A DNA stretch of 52,459 bases from Gammaproteobacteria bacterium (GCA_018661465.1 JABJIC010000003.1:1-52459), one strand, 5' to 3'; positions 38,557 through 48,010 are shown, numbered from the stretch's first letter. Made by a program: numbers and translations. The notes: generated by a model not told the origin, from the letters alone.

Positions 38557-38703
38557 GGTTTTATGAAGGGTTGAGCAGGATTTACAGGAGGGAGAGTACG
38601 ATTTACAGGAGGGAGAGTACGATTTAACAGGAGTTGAGTACGACTTAACAGGGGCTGAGTACGACTTAACAGGGGCTGAGCAGGATCTATCAAGGGCTAA
38701 GCA
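38557..38703. repeat. Seven-copy 21-bp tandem array abutting the DsbD-alpha gene
   Basis: Read on the minus strand, seven consecutive 21-bp units start at 38703. The best-conserved ones begin TACTCAGCCCCTGTTAA or TACTCTCCCTCCTGTAAA; the outer units begin TGCT and are most diverged. The first unit supplies the last codons and the stop codon (TGA, 38690-38692) of the DsbD-alpha gene. There are no spacers, so it is not CRISPR. ORFs across it are just heptapeptide read-outs of the repeat. Confidence 0.97.
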
Positions 38704-39157
38704 AGAATTCCACTGTTTGAGGTGGGTAACAGAATCCCCAATCGGCACATCCCTGATATTCGATAACTAAGATGGCGTCGGGGCCGGGGACGGTGCTGAG
38801 GCTCAGCTCTACATTGAGGTCATTGTAGTAGGCTTCAATATCGCCGAAGAACTGGTCATTTTTCTTCAATCCATCAGGTAGAGAAAAATCCACTTCGAGC
38901 GCTTCAGCTTCACTGCTTTGCTTCATGGTAAAGCCAAAGGCGTGGCGATAGAGATAGTGGTCATCGGCAAGATTCCAGGTAACGCGCAGGCGGCCTGGGC
39001 TAACAATGCTTACGAAATAAGGGAAAGCTTTTTCAAGAGGCAGTGGTTCAGGCTGGGTTGAGAAGCCGGAAAATGTTCGTCCGCTGAGTTGTGCCGAAGC
39101 AGCACTGGATAGCAGGCTGAGTGCTAATGAAAGGAAAACAAAGCGTGAAATGTTCAT
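38690..39157 (-). CDS. Stand-alone DsbD N-terminal (alpha) domain, periplasmic
   Basis: The 155-residue protein from ATG 39155-39157 has a clean signal peptide (FVFLSLALSLLSSAASA, cleavage about residue 22). It is then a single DsbD alpha-type domain with the redox cysteine pair spaced as in E. coli DsbD (YQGCADWGFCYPPQTVEF). In DsbD this domain takes electrons from the membrane part and reduces DsbC and others. Here the membrane and thioredoxin parts are missing: the gene stops after the alpha domain, inside the 21-bp array. It sits next to aroQ, where full dsbD lies in Pseudomonas, so it is probably a truncation that remains open. Whether it is active depends on a partner elsewhere. Confidence 0.8.
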   Translation of the reverse strand: MNISRFVFLSLALSLLSSAASAQLSGRTFSGFSTQPEPLPLEKAFPYFVSIVSPGRLRVTWNLADDHYLYRHAFGFTMKQSSEAEALEVDFSLPDGLKKNDQFFGDIEAYYNDLNVELSLSTVPGPDAILVIEYQGCADWGFCYPPQTVEFLLSP

Positions 39158-39203
39158 ATCTATATGACCCCCACTTCTCTGTGTGTTTCCCTTCAATAGT
39201 TAA

Positions 39204-40421
39204 TCAGTCCTGGTAGCGATCGAAAACCAGGCTGGCGTTGGTGCCGCCAAAGCCGAAGCTGTTTGACATGACTCGGTTTAGAGTCACATTGTCTTGGCGT
39301 TCGATTGCTATAGGCATTCCCTGAGCTTCTTCGTCCAGATTCTCGATATTTGCGGAAGCAGCGATGAAGTCATTTTCCATCATAAGCAAGCTATAGATAG
39401 CTTCTTGTGCTCCGGCAGCACCTAGAGAATGTCCGCTTAAGGATTTGGTAGAGTTAATGGCAGGGATCTGTTCAGTAAAGACATTTTTTATGGCCCTTAA
39501 CTCAGATACGTCACCTGCTGGAGTGCTGGTGCCGTGAGTATTAATATAATCAACAGATCCTTCCAGATTCGCCATAGCCATCTGCATGGCTCGAGCTCCG
39601 CCTTCACCTGAAGGGGCTACCATGTCGTAGCCGTCAGAGGTGGCTCCGTATCCAGTTAGCTCGGCATAAATCTTGGCGCCCCGTGCAAGAGCATGATCCA
39701 GCGCCTCGATGACCAGTGTCGCACCACCGCCAGCGATGACAAATCCATCACGATCGGCGTCGAATGCGCGGGATGCTTTGTCAGGATTTTCATTATATTT
39801 GGTAGAAAGAGCGCCCATAGCATCGAACATATGGGAGTTCGTCCAGTGTTCAGCTTCGCCTCCGCCGGCAAATACGATGTCTTGTTTTTCCAATTGAATT
39901 AACTCTGCAGCATGGCCAATACAATGTGCACTTGTGGCACAGGCTGAAGAAATTGTGTAATTCACACCCTTAATTTTGAACGGAGTGGCGAGACAAGCTG
40001 AAGTTGTGCTGCTCATGGTTCTTGGAACGCGATAGGGTCCAACTCTGCGAATACCTTTCTCTCGCATGATGTCGATGGATTCCATTTGATCCTTAGGGGA
40101 TCCGCCGCCGGAGCCAACTACAAGCCCAGTGCGAAAATTGGAAACCTGATCTTCTGCTAGTTGTGCATCCGCTATGGCTTCTTCCATGGAGAGGTAAGCG
40201 TATGCTGAGGCATCACCCATGAAGCGCATGATTTTTCGGTCAATAAGTTCGCTGGGGTCCATCTGCACTGTGCCACTGATGTGGCTTCGCATGCCCACAT
40301 CGACATAGGACTGATTATGTCGAATGCCACTGCGGCCATTCGTAAGTGACTCCAGTACTTCCGTTTTGTTATTTCCCAGACAGGAGACAATCCCGATTCC
40401 AGTAACTACAACGCGTCTCAT
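39204..40421 (-). CDS. fabB: Beta-ketoacyl-ACP synthase I
   Basis: FabB elongates unsaturated acyl-ACPs and is needed for unsaturated fatty-acid synthesis. The 405-residue thiolase-fold protein has [15 protein letters not shown], the nucleophile cysteine in [16 protein letters not shown], the two histidines in [11 protein letters not shown] and [15 protein letters not shown], and a C-terminal [14 protein letters not shown]. It lies 29 nt after fabA, the fabA-fabB pair typical of Pseudomonas. Confidence 0.97.
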   Translation of the reverse strand: MRRVVVTGIGIVSCLGNNKTEVLESLTNGRSGIRHNQSYVDVGMRSHISGTVQMDPSELIDRKIMRFMGDASAYAYLSMEEAIADAQLAEDQVSNFRTGLVVGSGGGSPKDQMESIDIMREKGIRRVGPYRVPRTMSSTTSACLATPFKIKGVNYTISSACATSAHCIGHAAELIQLEKQDIVFAGGGEAEHWTNSHMFDAMGALSTKYNENPDKASRAFDADRDGFVIAGGGATLVIEALDHALARGAKIYAELTGYGATSDGYDMVAPSGEGGARAMQMAMANLEGSVDYINTHGTSTPAGDVSELRAIKNVFTEQIPAINSTKSLSGHSLGAAGAQEAIYSLLMMENDFIAASANIENLDEEAQGMPIAIERQDNVTLNRVMSNSFGFGGTNASLVFDRYQD

Positions 40422-40450
40422 AATTCCCCCAACGCTTAGATGACAGGCTT

Positions 40451-40987
40451 CTAGAATGCCTGATCAGGTGTGAACAGGCCCACTTTGAGTGCCTTGGTTC
40501 GATAAATAGTTTTTCCATCAACGGAAACATTGCCATCGGCAATTCCCATCACCAGACTGCGGTCGATGAGGCGGCTCATGGATAATTCGTAAGTTACCTT
40601 GGTAGCTGTTGGTAAAATCTCGCCGGTGAATTTAACTTCTCCCGCGCCAAGTGCTCTGCCTTTGCCAAGATGCCCACTCCAGCCGAGGAAAAATCCTACC
40701 AGCTGCCACAGCGCATCAAGACCAAGACATCCGGGCATTACCGGGTCGCCAGGAAAATGGCAGTCAAAGAACCAAAGATCAGGATTTATGTCCAATTCGG
40801 CGATTATTTGACCTCGGCCGTGCTCTCCGCCGTCATTGTTGATCTCTACAATTCGGTCGAACATTAACATGTTGTTCACTGGAAGCTTCGCATTTCCAGG
40901 GCCAAACATTCTGCCATAGCCACAATCTACGAGGTCTTCATGCTCATAGGAGCTCTTCGGTATAAAGCTGTCATTTTTCTCTTTCAT
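40451..40987 (-). CDS. fabA: 3-hydroxydecanoyl-ACP dehydratase/isomerase
   Basis: FabA introduces the cis double bond at the C10 stage, making the substrate for FabB. The 178-residue hotdog-fold protein from ATG 40985-40987 has [12 protein letters not shown], the catalytic His in [20 protein letters not shown], and the aspartate in [15 protein letters not shown]. An in-frame extension of 14 residues upstream has no family match. The 182-bp gap to the divergent manC (40988-41169) contains no gene; no confident FabR-type operator was recognised. Confidence 0.96.
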   Translation of the reverse strand: MKEKNDSFIPKSSYEHEDLVDCGYGRMFGPGNAKLPVNNMLMFDRIVEINNDGGEHGRGQIIAELDINPDLWFFDCHFPGDPVMPGCLGLDALWQLVGFFLGWSGHLGKGRALGAGEVKFTGEILPTATKVTYELSMSRLIDRSLVMGIADGNVSVDGKTIYRTKALKVGLFTPDQAF

Positions 40988-41169
40988 GATTTTAGAGTAG
41001 CCCTCCAAGGGGCGTAGCCGACAAAGCATGCGATGTTATCGCGCCAAGACCAAATAATCGATACTAAATTGAATTACGCAGGGTCGAGCATTGATGCAAA
41101 TCAGTCTTAACTTGTTTAAATCAGTACGTTATTTGCTACTATGCCTGCTGATTTTGATGGGTTAGACCT

Positions 41170-42600
41170 ATGTTAGTTCCCGTAGTAATGGCTGGTGGTG
41201 TGGGGTCCCGGTTGTGGCCAATGTCACGATCTTCTCTTCCCAAGCAATTTGTTGAGCTTTCATTCACCGAAGGTTCTCTTTTCCAGAATACCCTGCGTCG
41301 ACTACAAGGCTTAGCTAATTTGCAGAGTCCTCTGGTGGTTTGTAATTCAGACCATCGATTTCTGGTGGCGGAGCAGCTACGCCAGCTGGAAATTAATGAT
41401 TCATCAATCCTGTTAGAGCCTGTAGGTAGAAACACGGCACCTGCTGTTGCTATGGCCGCATTCAGCGCGCTTGAATCTGATCCTGAGTCCCTGTTGCTTG
41501 TGCTTCCAGCTGATCATGTTATCCAGAATAAGTCTGTATTCCATGAGGCATTGATGCAGGCTGTTGCTTTGGCTGAGCAGGACAAACTTGTTACTTTTGG
41601 GATTGTGCCAAACGCGCCGGAAACCGGATACGGATACATCGAAAAAGGTGATGGGGCGGAAGATAATTCTTCTTATACTGTCGCCAGATTTGTGGAAAAA
41701 CCGAATTTGGAAACCGCTAAGTCCTATCTAAGCAGCGATCGCTTTCTATGGAACAGCGGCATGTTTATGTTTAAGGCGTCTCGTTATTTGCAGGAGTTGG
41801 AGAATTTAGCGCCTGACATATTTGAGTCTTGTAAGAATGCTTTTGAAGGGCTTGAGCAAGGTGATGATTTTCAATCTATTCCCGAGGCCATTTTTAGCCA
41901 GTGCCGTAGCGAGTCAATTGACTACGCCGTAATGGAAAAAACAGATTCGGCGGTGGTAATTCCTCTCGATGCTGATTGGAGTGACCTCGGTGCCTGGGAT
42001 GCGCTCTGGGAGCTTCAACAAAAAGACTCAGAGGGAAATGTTTTAAATGCCGGCGAGGGCGCTGTTACGACAGAAGGTGTCTCCAATAGTTTTATTCAGG
42101 CTCAGTCGCGATTGGTGGCGGCCGTTGGATTGCAAGATGTGGTAATTATAGAAACCGCAGACGCTGTGCTAGTTGCAGATAAAGCCAAGGCCCAGTCGGT
42201 GAAACAGATAGTTGATCAGTTGCATAGCCTTGGCAGGGAAGAGGTTAACACTCACCGCCTGGTTAAAAGACCCTGGGGTAGCTACGAGTCGCTGACCAAC
42301 GAAGACGGATACAAAGTTAAACACATCATTGTAAAGCCAGGAGCATCCCTCTCCCTGCAGATGCATCATCATCGTGCTGAACACTGGACAGTTATCAAGG
42401 GAACTGCGCTCGTGGTTTGTGGTGAAAACGAGTTTGAGCTAATGGAAAATGAATCCACATTCATTCCCAAGGAAAGTAAACACAGATTGAGCAATACTGG
42501 TGAGACTGATGTTGAGATTATTGAAGTACAAGTCGGCAATTATCTCGGCGAAGACGATATCGTAAGATTCGAAGATATTTACGGTCGAATGACGAAATAA
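41170..42600 (+). CDS. manC: Mannose-1-phosphate guanylyltransferase/mannose-6-phosphate isomerase
   Basis: This bifunctional enzyme makes GDP-mannose and can also interconvert fructose- and mannose-6-phosphate. The 476-residue protein begins with the nucleotidyltransferase motif GGVGSRLWPMSRSSLPKQF, followed by LVLPADHVI and FVEKPNLETA. It ends with a cupin isomerase domain (RPWGSYESL, LSLQMHHHRAEHWTVIKGTA). With galU and manB downstream it forms a sugar-nucleotide cluster, probably for exopolysaccharide or LPS. AlgA-type enzymes are equally similar. Confidence 0.95.
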   Translation: MLVPVVMAGGVGSRLWPMSRSSLPKQFVELSFTEGSLFQNTLRRLQGLANLQSPLVVCNSDHRFLVAEQLRQLEINDSSILLEPVGRNTAPAVAMAAFSALESDPESLLLVLPADHVIQNKSVFHEALMQAVALAEQDKLVTFGIVPNAPETGYGYIEKGDGAEDNSSYTVARFVEKPNLETAKSYLSSDRFLWNSGMFMFKASRYLQELENLAPDIFESCKNAFEGLEQGDDFQSIPEAIFSQCRSESIDYAVMEKTDSAVVIPLDADWSDLGAWDALWELQQKDSEGNVLNAGEGAVTTEGVSNSFIQAQSRLVAAVGLQDVVIIETADAVLVADKAKAQSVKQIVDQLHSLGREEVNTHRLVKRPWGSYESLTNEDGYKVKHIIVKPGASLSLQMHHHRAEHWTVIKGTALVVCGENEFELMENESTFIPKESKHRLSNTGETDVEIIEVQVGNYLGEDDIVRFEDIYGRMTK

Positions 42601-42659
42601 TTACTGCACAAAGAAAGGCACTGAGCCTGTGTGTGAAAAAAATAAGGATCGAATTCCTC

Positions 42660-43493
42660 ATGTCAAAAATCAGTAAATGCCTGTTTCCTGCTGCTGGATA
42701 TGGCACCCGCTTTCTGCCAGCTACAAAAGCCATGCCCAAGGAGATGCTACCTATTGTGACCAAACCGCTGATTCAGTATGGAGTAGAGGAGGCAATGCAG
42801 GCGGGTATTAGCGATATGGCAATAGTTACTGGTCGGGGTAAGAGAGCAATCGAAGATCATTTTGATATTAGCTATGAGTTGGAGCAACAGATAGCTGGTT
42901 CTGACAAAGAAGATTTGTTGGGAGATACCAGAGAGATTATGTCTCGCTGTAGATTTTCCTACACTCGACAGATGGAAATGAAAGGTTTGGGCCACGCTAT
43001 CTTAACCGGGGAGGCCTTGATCGGTGATAGTCCTTTCGCAGTGGTACTCGCGGACGATTACTGTGTAGCCGAAGGAGACGGTGTTCTGAGTCAGATGGTA
43101 AAGCTATATGAAAAATATCAATGTAGCATTGTGGCTATAGAAGAAGTGCCAATGGAAGAAACTAACCGCTATGGTGTGATAGCGGGTGAGCTTGAGGCTG
43201 AAAATATTTATCGAGTTTCACGTATGGTTGAAAAGCCCGATCCAGCAGAGGCGCCCAGCAATCTCGCAATCATAGGTCGTTATATACTGAGTCCGGATAT
43301 CTTTGACATAATTCGCAATACTCCGCCCGGTAAAAACGGAGAGATGCAGATAACCGATGCCTTGCAAACACAGGCAAGCCAGGGAAATGTAATTGGCTAC
43401 AAGTTTCAGGGAAGGCGTTTCGATTGCGGCAGTGTGGATGGTTATATTGAGGCGAGCAATTACACATATCAGTCTCAATGCAATCCGTCATAA
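42660..43493 (+). CDS. galU: UTP-glucose-1-phosphate uridylyltransferase
   Basis: GalU makes UDP-glucose, donor for polysaccharides and LPS core. The 277-residue protein from ATG 42660 begins MSKISKCLFPAAGYGTRF, then LPATKAMPKEMLPIVTKPLIQYGVEEA, IVTGRGKRAIEDHFD, VVLADDYC, VEKPDPAEAPSNLAIIGRYI and FDCGSVDGYIEAS. An upstream in-frame opening at 42633 would add nine residues. AAGGA lies about 11 nt before the chosen ATG. It is between manC and manB. Confidence 0.96.
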   Translation: MSKISKCLFPAAGYGTRFLPATKAMPKEMLPIVTKPLIQYGVEEAMQAGISDMAIVTGRGKRAIEDHFDISYELEQQIAGSDKEDLLGDTREIMSRCRFSYTRQMEMKGLGHAILTGEALIGDSPFAVVLADDYCVAEGDGVLSQMVKLYEKYQCSIVAIEEVPMEETNRYGVIAGELEAENIYRVSRMVEKPDPAEAPSNLAIIGRYILSPDIFDIIRNTPPGKNGEMQITDALQTQASQGNVIGYKFQGRRFDCGSVDGYIEASNYTYQSQCNPS

Positions 43494-43540
43494 TCCGTCT
43501 TGGCTAGTAGTCTTGGCAATTATAAGAGAAACCCCATTTT

Positions 43541-44890
43541 ATGAATGAAGAACTCAGTTGCTTTAAAGCTTACGATATCCGCGGTCGCGTACCTGATCAG
43601 CTTAATGAAGATATATCCTATCGAATAGGCCGAGCCTATGCCGAATTCCTTAAGCCTAAAACCGTTGTTGTGGGTTTTGATATCCGTCTTAGCAGTCAGG
43701 CGCTCTGTGCTGCGTTAACGAGGGGGCTTACCGACGCTGGTGTGGATGTCATCAATATTGGTCAATGTGGCACCGAAGAAATTTATTTCGCCACCAGTCA
43801 TTTGCAAACAGATGGTGGAATTGTCGTAACAGCCAGCCACAATCCGGCAGATTACAACGGTATGAAATTCGTGCGGGAAGCGTCCAAGCCTATCAGTGGC
43901 GATACCGGACTAAATAAAATTAGGCAGTTGGCAGAAGAAAATAATTTTGCTGAAATTAATGAGCCTGGCGCTATCAGCTTTGCCGATATTCAAGCTGCGT
44001 ATGTTAATCATCTATTGGCTTATGTTGAGATCAAAAAGCTGAAACCACTAAAGATCGTGTGCAATGCAGGTAATGGTGGCGCGGGACAGACAATCGATGC
44101 TATTCAGCAATTTCTCCCTGTAGAGTTTGTCAAAATACACCATGAGCCCGATGGCAATTTTCCCAACGGGGTTCCCAACCCTTTGTTGGAAGAAAACAGG
44201 CAGCCGACAATCGATGCGATAGTTGAGCATGGAGCAGATCTGGGAATTGCCTGGGATGGAGATTTCGACCGATGTTTCTTTTTTGATGAGGCGGGTCGCT
44301 TCATTGAGGGTTATTACATTGTTGGGCTGCTGGCTCAAAGCTTTATCTCGAAGGAGCCAGGAGCGAAGATAGTCCATGATCCGAGATTGACCTGGAATAC
44401 AAGAGAAATAGTGGAGCAGGGTGGAGGGGAAGCGGTTCTGTGTAAGACTGGCCATGCTTTCATAAAAGAGAGAATGCGCAGCGAAGATGCTATCTACGGA
44501 GGAGAGATGAGTGCCCATCATTATTTCAGGGACTTCTTCTACTGCGATAGCGGTATGGTTCCCTGGCTATTGGTTCTGGGTTTGATGTCAGCTTCAGATA
44601 AGAAATTATCGGAACTGGTTGATGAAAGGATGCAAGCCTATCCTGCCAGCGGTGAGATTAATCGAAGGATTGAAGAGCCTGCTGCTTTACTGGATAAAAT
44701 TGAGAAGGAATATACTAGTAAAGCAAACTCGGTAGATCATACCGATGGTCTGAGTGTGGAGTTTGATGATTGGCGATTCAATATTAGAATGTCTAATACC
44801 GAACCCGTTGTCAGATTGAATGTTGAAGCTCGGGGCGATAGCTTTTTGATGGAAGAACGCACCCGAGAACTACTCGCCTATATGGATTGA
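43541..44890 (+). CDS. manB: Phosphomannomutase (CpsG/ManB type)
   Basis: This enzyme interconverts mannose-6-phosphate and mannose-1-phosphate, feeding ManC. The 449-residue alpha-D-phosphohexomutase has [17 protein letters not shown], the phosphoserine loop [17 protein letters not shown], the metal-binding [12 protein letters not shown], the sugar-binding [13 protein letters not shown] and the phosphate-binding [12 protein letters not shown]. It follows E. coli CpsG throughout rather than the AlgC branch. An intact manC-galU-manB set supports GDP-mannose and UDP-glucose supply. Confidence 0.95.
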   Translation: MNEELSCFKAYDIRGRVPDQLNEDISYRIGRAYAEFLKPKTVVVGFDIRLSSQALCAALTRGLTDAGVDVINIGQCGTEEIYFATSHLQTDGGIVVTASHNPADYNGMKFVREASKPISGDTGLNKIRQLAEENNFAEINEPGAISFADIQAAYVNHLLAYVEIKKLKPLKIVCNAGNGGAGQTIDAIQQFLPVEFVKIHHEPDGNFPNGVPNPLLEENRQPTIDAIVEHGADLGIAWDGDFDRCFFFDEAGRFIEGYYIVGLLAQSFISKEPGAKIVHDPRLTWNTREIVEQGGGEAVLCKTGHAFIKERMRSEDAIYGGEMSAHHYFRDFFYCDSGMVPWLLVLGLMSASDKKLSELVDERMQAYPASGEINRRIEEPAALLDKIEKEYTSKANSVDHTDGLSVEFDDWRFNIRMSNTEPVVRLNVEARGDSFLMEERTRELLAYMD

Positions 44891-44933
44891 AATCAGCAGG
44901 CGCACCTTCTAATTTAAAGTCAAGGAGCACATC

Positions 44934-45356
44934 ATGAGTTTTCTCAGCATGAACAAGAACAAGGCTCTCAAAATTGCGGTAATTCTGATTTTGATCTACG
45001 TGGGAATAGTAATTTTGTTTGAATCCTTATTGGGATATTTCCAGCCTGCTGGTCAGACAACTATGGTCATTTCTACAAGCAGTGGCAATGAGATCCATGA
45101 CCGAGTTGTGGCTCGGCTGGACAGTGGTGATCAGCTTTATGTGGCAGTAAACCATTGGCCGAGGGCTTGGTATGGTCGAACTATCGATAACCCCAATGTG
45201 ATGGTGGATTTGGGTGCGGGGCCGCAGCCTTATCTCGCTGTACAAACAAGTGGCGAAGAATATGACCGAGTTCATAGTGAAACCGATCCCGGTTTGACTT
45301 TTCGCATTCTGACGGGCTTTCCAAGACGACATATCCTAAGGCTGGATCCTCAATAG
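44934..45356 (+). CDS. Small single-span protein, nitroreductase/DUF385-like
   Basis: The 140-residue protein has an N-terminal membrane segment (about 10-34, KIAVILILIYVGIVILFESLLG) and a small domain with LYVAVNHWPRAWYGRTIDNPNVMVDL. The W-Y-N-P pattern resembles the split-barrel of DUF385 / deazaflavin-dependent nitroreductase-like proteins, in which HPxWYxNLxANP is typical. F420 use is not implied. It follows manB by 43 nt on the same strand, and a clear Shine-Dalgarno (AAGGAG) precedes it. The function is unknown; the family assignment is moderate. Confidence 0.6.
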   Translation: MSFLSMNKNKALKIAVILILIYVGIVILFESLLGYFQPAGQTTMVISTSSGNEIHDRVVARLDSGDQLYVAVNHWPRAWYGRTIDNPNVMVDLGAGPQPYLAVQTSGEEYDRVHSETDPGLTFRILTGFPRRHILRLDPQ

Positions 45357-45608
45357 CTTTGTCACTAAGTTTCCTGAAAAAGCGTAAATAGGAATACATC
45401 AGGGTTACCTATGGGTGACTAACCTTAAATTCACGTGCTTTCCTTGTCTAAGATATGTAAGAAGGAACTGGAATATTCGCTTTCGGAAGTAATCCGGCAC
45501 AAAGCTCAAGTCTATTTTTTGTTCGCTTCCAAGCCTGGGATCGAGATTCTTCAGCGGTACTCGATGAAAAAATAGTAGCTCAGACGACCGATTTTTGAGG
45601 AAAATTAT
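45357..45608. other. Intergenic gap with no supported gene
   Basis: I see no convincing gene here. A small inverted repeat GGTTA/TAACC lies at 45403-45424. An 80-residue minus-strand ORF across this area has no recognisable domain and overlaps the next gene. Confidence 0.5.
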
Positions 45609-45956
45609 ATGATTCTTGAAGTAGCAGTGCTTAAGGTGAAACCTCATCTTACTAGAGAGTTTGAGGAGGCATTCAAAGAGGCGGAAATATTATTGCCGCT
45701 GAATTCTGGTTACAATTCACACGAATTAATGCGATGTATTGAGTGTCCCAGCCAGTATATTTTATTGGTGAGTTGGGAGACCGTCCGTGATCATGAAATA
45801 GGATTCAGAGAATCGGAGCACTACAAAAAATGGAGTAAATTGCTTCACCACTTTTACGATCCATTCCCGACGGTGAATCACTATGATGGCGTAGAGGAAT
45901 ACAACGAGGAGTTGGTAATGAAGTTAATGGAATTGTCTCATACTGAGCGGAATTGA
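45609..45956 (+). CDS. Antibiotic biosynthesis monooxygenase (ABM) domain protein
   Basis: The 115-residue protein starts MILEVAVLKVKPHLTREFEEAF and contains ILLVSWETVRDHEIGFRESEHYKKWSKLL, the small ferredoxin-like ABM fold (YgiN-like). The family includes quinol monooxygenases and heme-degrading enzymes; the substrate here is unknown. TGAGGA lies about 10 nt before the ATG. It ends 7 nt from the convergent GNAT gene. Confidence 0.85.
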   Translation: MILEVAVLKVKPHLTREFEEAFKEAEILLPLNSGYNSHELMRCIECPSQYILLVSWETVRDHEIGFRESEHYKKWSKLLHHFYDPFPTVNHYDGVEEYNEELVMKLMELSHTERN

Positions 45957-45963
45957 ATTCGGA

Positions 45964-46416
45964 TTAGTTAGAGGTTTTGGCGGAGTAAGACATTTTTATA
46001 CTGTGCTCATCCTCTTCAATTTTCTTGAACCCACAACTAAGATGAAAATCGATAGCTGGATTGGACTTTAGAACACTCAGGTAGGCAGGCTTCTCCAGTC
46101 GTTCAGCCGATTCCTTAATTTGATTCATTAAGTAAGTACCGAAGCCCAGGCGTTGTTTTTCCGGCAACACGAGAATCATATCTACGACCAGGCGATCATC
46201 CTTCTCACTCAAATGGAAACTGGCTGTTCTAAATTTATTTACTTCAAGAATTTGAAAATTTTTGGCGGGAAGTGAAGTTATAAATCCTTGATGCTGAAGT
46301 AATTCATCCCAACCCCAGGCTTCGTCAATATAACCTTGCATGGTGCCTCGGAATAGTTGAAACAGCCAATCTTCATCCTCAGCATTACCGTTTCTTATTA
46401 GTAAGGTATTTTCCAT
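45964..46416 (-). CDS. GNAT family N-acetyltransferase
   Basis: The 150-residue protein has the GNAT acetyl-CoA loop in VLPEKQRLGFGTYLMNQI (R/QxxGxG/A form). The C-terminal motif B is around YLSVLKSNPAIDFHLSCGFKKIEEDE. The substrate cannot be predicted. It lies 4 nt after the pgi stop codon on the same strand, so the two are likely co-transcribed. Confidence 0.85.
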   Translation of the reverse strand: MENTLLIRNGNAEDEDWLFQLFRGTMQGYIDEAWGWDELLQHQGFITSLPAKNFQILEVNKFRTASFHLSEKDDRLVVDMILVLPEKQRLGFGTYLMNQIKESAERLEKPAYLSVLKSNPAIDFHLSCGFKKIEEDEHSIKMSYSAKTSN

Positions 46417-46420
46417 TGAG

Positions 46421-48010
46421 CTAGGGCTGGGATTCTTTAACTTTCTTGATTAAATTTAACGTGGAATCATCAAGAGTGGATGCTTCTTTCGTGTCTTCGA
46501 AGGCATTGAAGACGCTGGTGGATAGTTTTTTCCCTAACTCCACTCCCCATTGGTCGAAGGCATTGATATTCCAGATCACGCTTTGAGTAAAAACCTTATG
46601 TTCGTAGAGAGCTATAAGATTTCCAAGAATGTAGGGATTAAGTTCTCTAAGTAGAAGGGTGTTGCTGGGTTTGTTACCGCGAATGATCTTATGGGAATCA
46701 CTATCATCGTCACTGCCTTCCATTAGGGCAATGCTCTGACTAAAACAGTTGGCGAGAAGGTGCTGGTGCTGCTCCGCCGCGTCGGTGTCACAATTTGCAA
46801 GAGCAATAAAATCCACGGGAATGAATTCAGTGCCTTGATGCAAGAGTTGGAAAAAGGAGTGCTGGCCATTGCTGCCCACCGAACCCCAAATAACTTCACC
46901 AGTATTAGTCGATACGCTATTGCCCTGAAGATCGACAGATTTGCCAAGGCTTTCCATATAAAGTTGTTGAAGATAGTTGGGCAGTAGCTTGAACTTCTGG
47001 CTATATGGTACGAGGGCGCAGCTTTTGGCTTCGAAGAATCCTGTATACCAAATACTGAGCAGGGCCATAAGCACTGGAATATTTTCCTCAAATGGCGCAT
47101 GCCTAAAATGTTGATCCATGGCATGTGCTCCAGCTAGTAGCTGGCGAAAGTTCTGCATGCCGATTCCCATAGCGATTGGTAAGCCTATTGCGGACCAAAG
47201 AGAGAAGCGGCCGCCAACCCAATCCCATAAAGGGAAGATGTTTTCCTCGACGATTCCCATTTCGAGCGCCGCTTCCACATTTGATGTGCTGGCGATGAAG
47301 TGGCGGGAGATGAGAGATTCGTCGCCGCCTTTAGTCAGAAACCAATGTTTGGCGAATTCGGTATTCTGCCGAGTTTCCAGGGTAGTAAATGATTTGGACG
47401 CAATAATAAACAAGGTGCTTTCCGGCTTCAGTTCCCGCAAGCAGGATTCTGCATGAGCCGGGTCGAGATTGGAGAGGTAGTGTATTTTGATATTGCCGGT
47501 CTCAAATGTGGATAAGGCTTCACTAATCATGGCTGGCCCGAGATCAGAGCCGCCTATACCTATATTCACCACATCACTAATTTGCTCCCCGCCAAATCCA
47601 GTCCAGCTTCCACTGCGGACTTGATCTACGATTGATTCCATTCGCTTCAGTGTTTCGGCAACTTCAGGGCGCTTGCTGATGTCTTCGGGTTCTCTCAGTG
47701 CAGTATGCAGGGCGGGTCTTTGCTCTGTACTGTTTATCTCCTCGCCATTGAACATGGCTTCTATGGACTCGGGCAATTGACATTCATTTGCCAGCTCCAC
47801 TAGAAGGTTCAGGGTTTCATCGGTGAGGTAGTTCTTGGAGAAATCTAGCAGCAAATCTTCCTGCTGCAGAGAGAATTTTTGAAAGCGACCTTCATTTTGC
47901 TCAAATAGCGAGCTCAGGCGAAAGCCATCCTTCTTGAAGGTTTTAGCGTGATCCCTGAGGGATTCCCAGGATTTGGTGCTCTTTGGTATTCCCTTATTCC
48001 CATTTTGCAT
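46421..48010 (-). CDS. pgi: Glucose-6-phosphate isomerase
   Basis: Pgi interconverts glucose-6- and fructose-6-phosphate and so feeds the sugar-nucleotide cluster upstream. I use ATG 48008-48010, giving 529 residues (E. coli 549). The in-frame extension to 48226 is hydrophobic and unlike the family. Motifs are VNIGIGGSDLGPAMI, SKSFTTLETRQNTEFAKHW, GGRFSLWSAIGLPIA, VIWGSVGSNGQHSFFQLLHQG and VFTQSVIWNINAFDQWGVELG. It is divergent from tRNA-Thr. Confidence 0.96.
   Translation of the reverse strand: MQNGNKGIPKSTKSWESLRDHAKTFKKDGFRLSSLFEQNEGRFQKFSLQQEDLLLDFSKNYLTDETLNLLVELANECQLPESIEAMFNGEEINSTEQRPALHTALREPEDISKRPEVAETLKRMESIVDQVRSGSWTGFGGEQISDVVNIGIGGSDLGPAMISEALSTFETGNIKIHYLSNLDPAHAESCLRELKPESTLFIIASKSFTTLETRQNTEFAKHWFLTKGGDESLISRHFIASTSNVEAALEMGIVEENIFPLWDWVGGRFSLWSAIGLPIAMGIGMQNFRQLLAGAHAMDQHFRHAPFEENIPVLMALLSIWYTGFFEAKSCALVPYSQKFKLLPNYLQQLYMESLGKSVDLQGNSVSTNTGEVIWGSVGSNGQHSFFQLLHQGTEFIPVDFIALANCDTDAAEQHQHLLANCFSQSIALMEGSDDDSDSHKIIRGNKPSNTLLLRELNPYILGNLIALYEHKVFTQSVIWNINAFDQWGVELGKKLSTSVFNAFEDTKEASTLDDSTLNLIKKVKESQP

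Noticed and set aside
38557..38703. Possible CRISPR array
   Set aside because: Units are directly abutting with no unique spacers, and no cas genes are present.
38472..38748. Two overlapping minus-strand ORFs of about 73 residues with heptad-like repeats
   Set aside because: They are translations of the 21-bp array in two frames. They have no credible start site, no domain, and one overlaps the DsbD-alpha gene.
41100..41169. Sigma-70 promoter for manC
   Set aside because: TTGTTT and TACTAT are present but 19 bp apart. The match is too weak to list as a feature.
45405..45647. 80-residue minus-strand ORF between the DUF385-like and ABM genes
   Set aside because: It overlaps the start of the ABM gene on the other strand, has no recognisable motif and no good ribosome-binding site.
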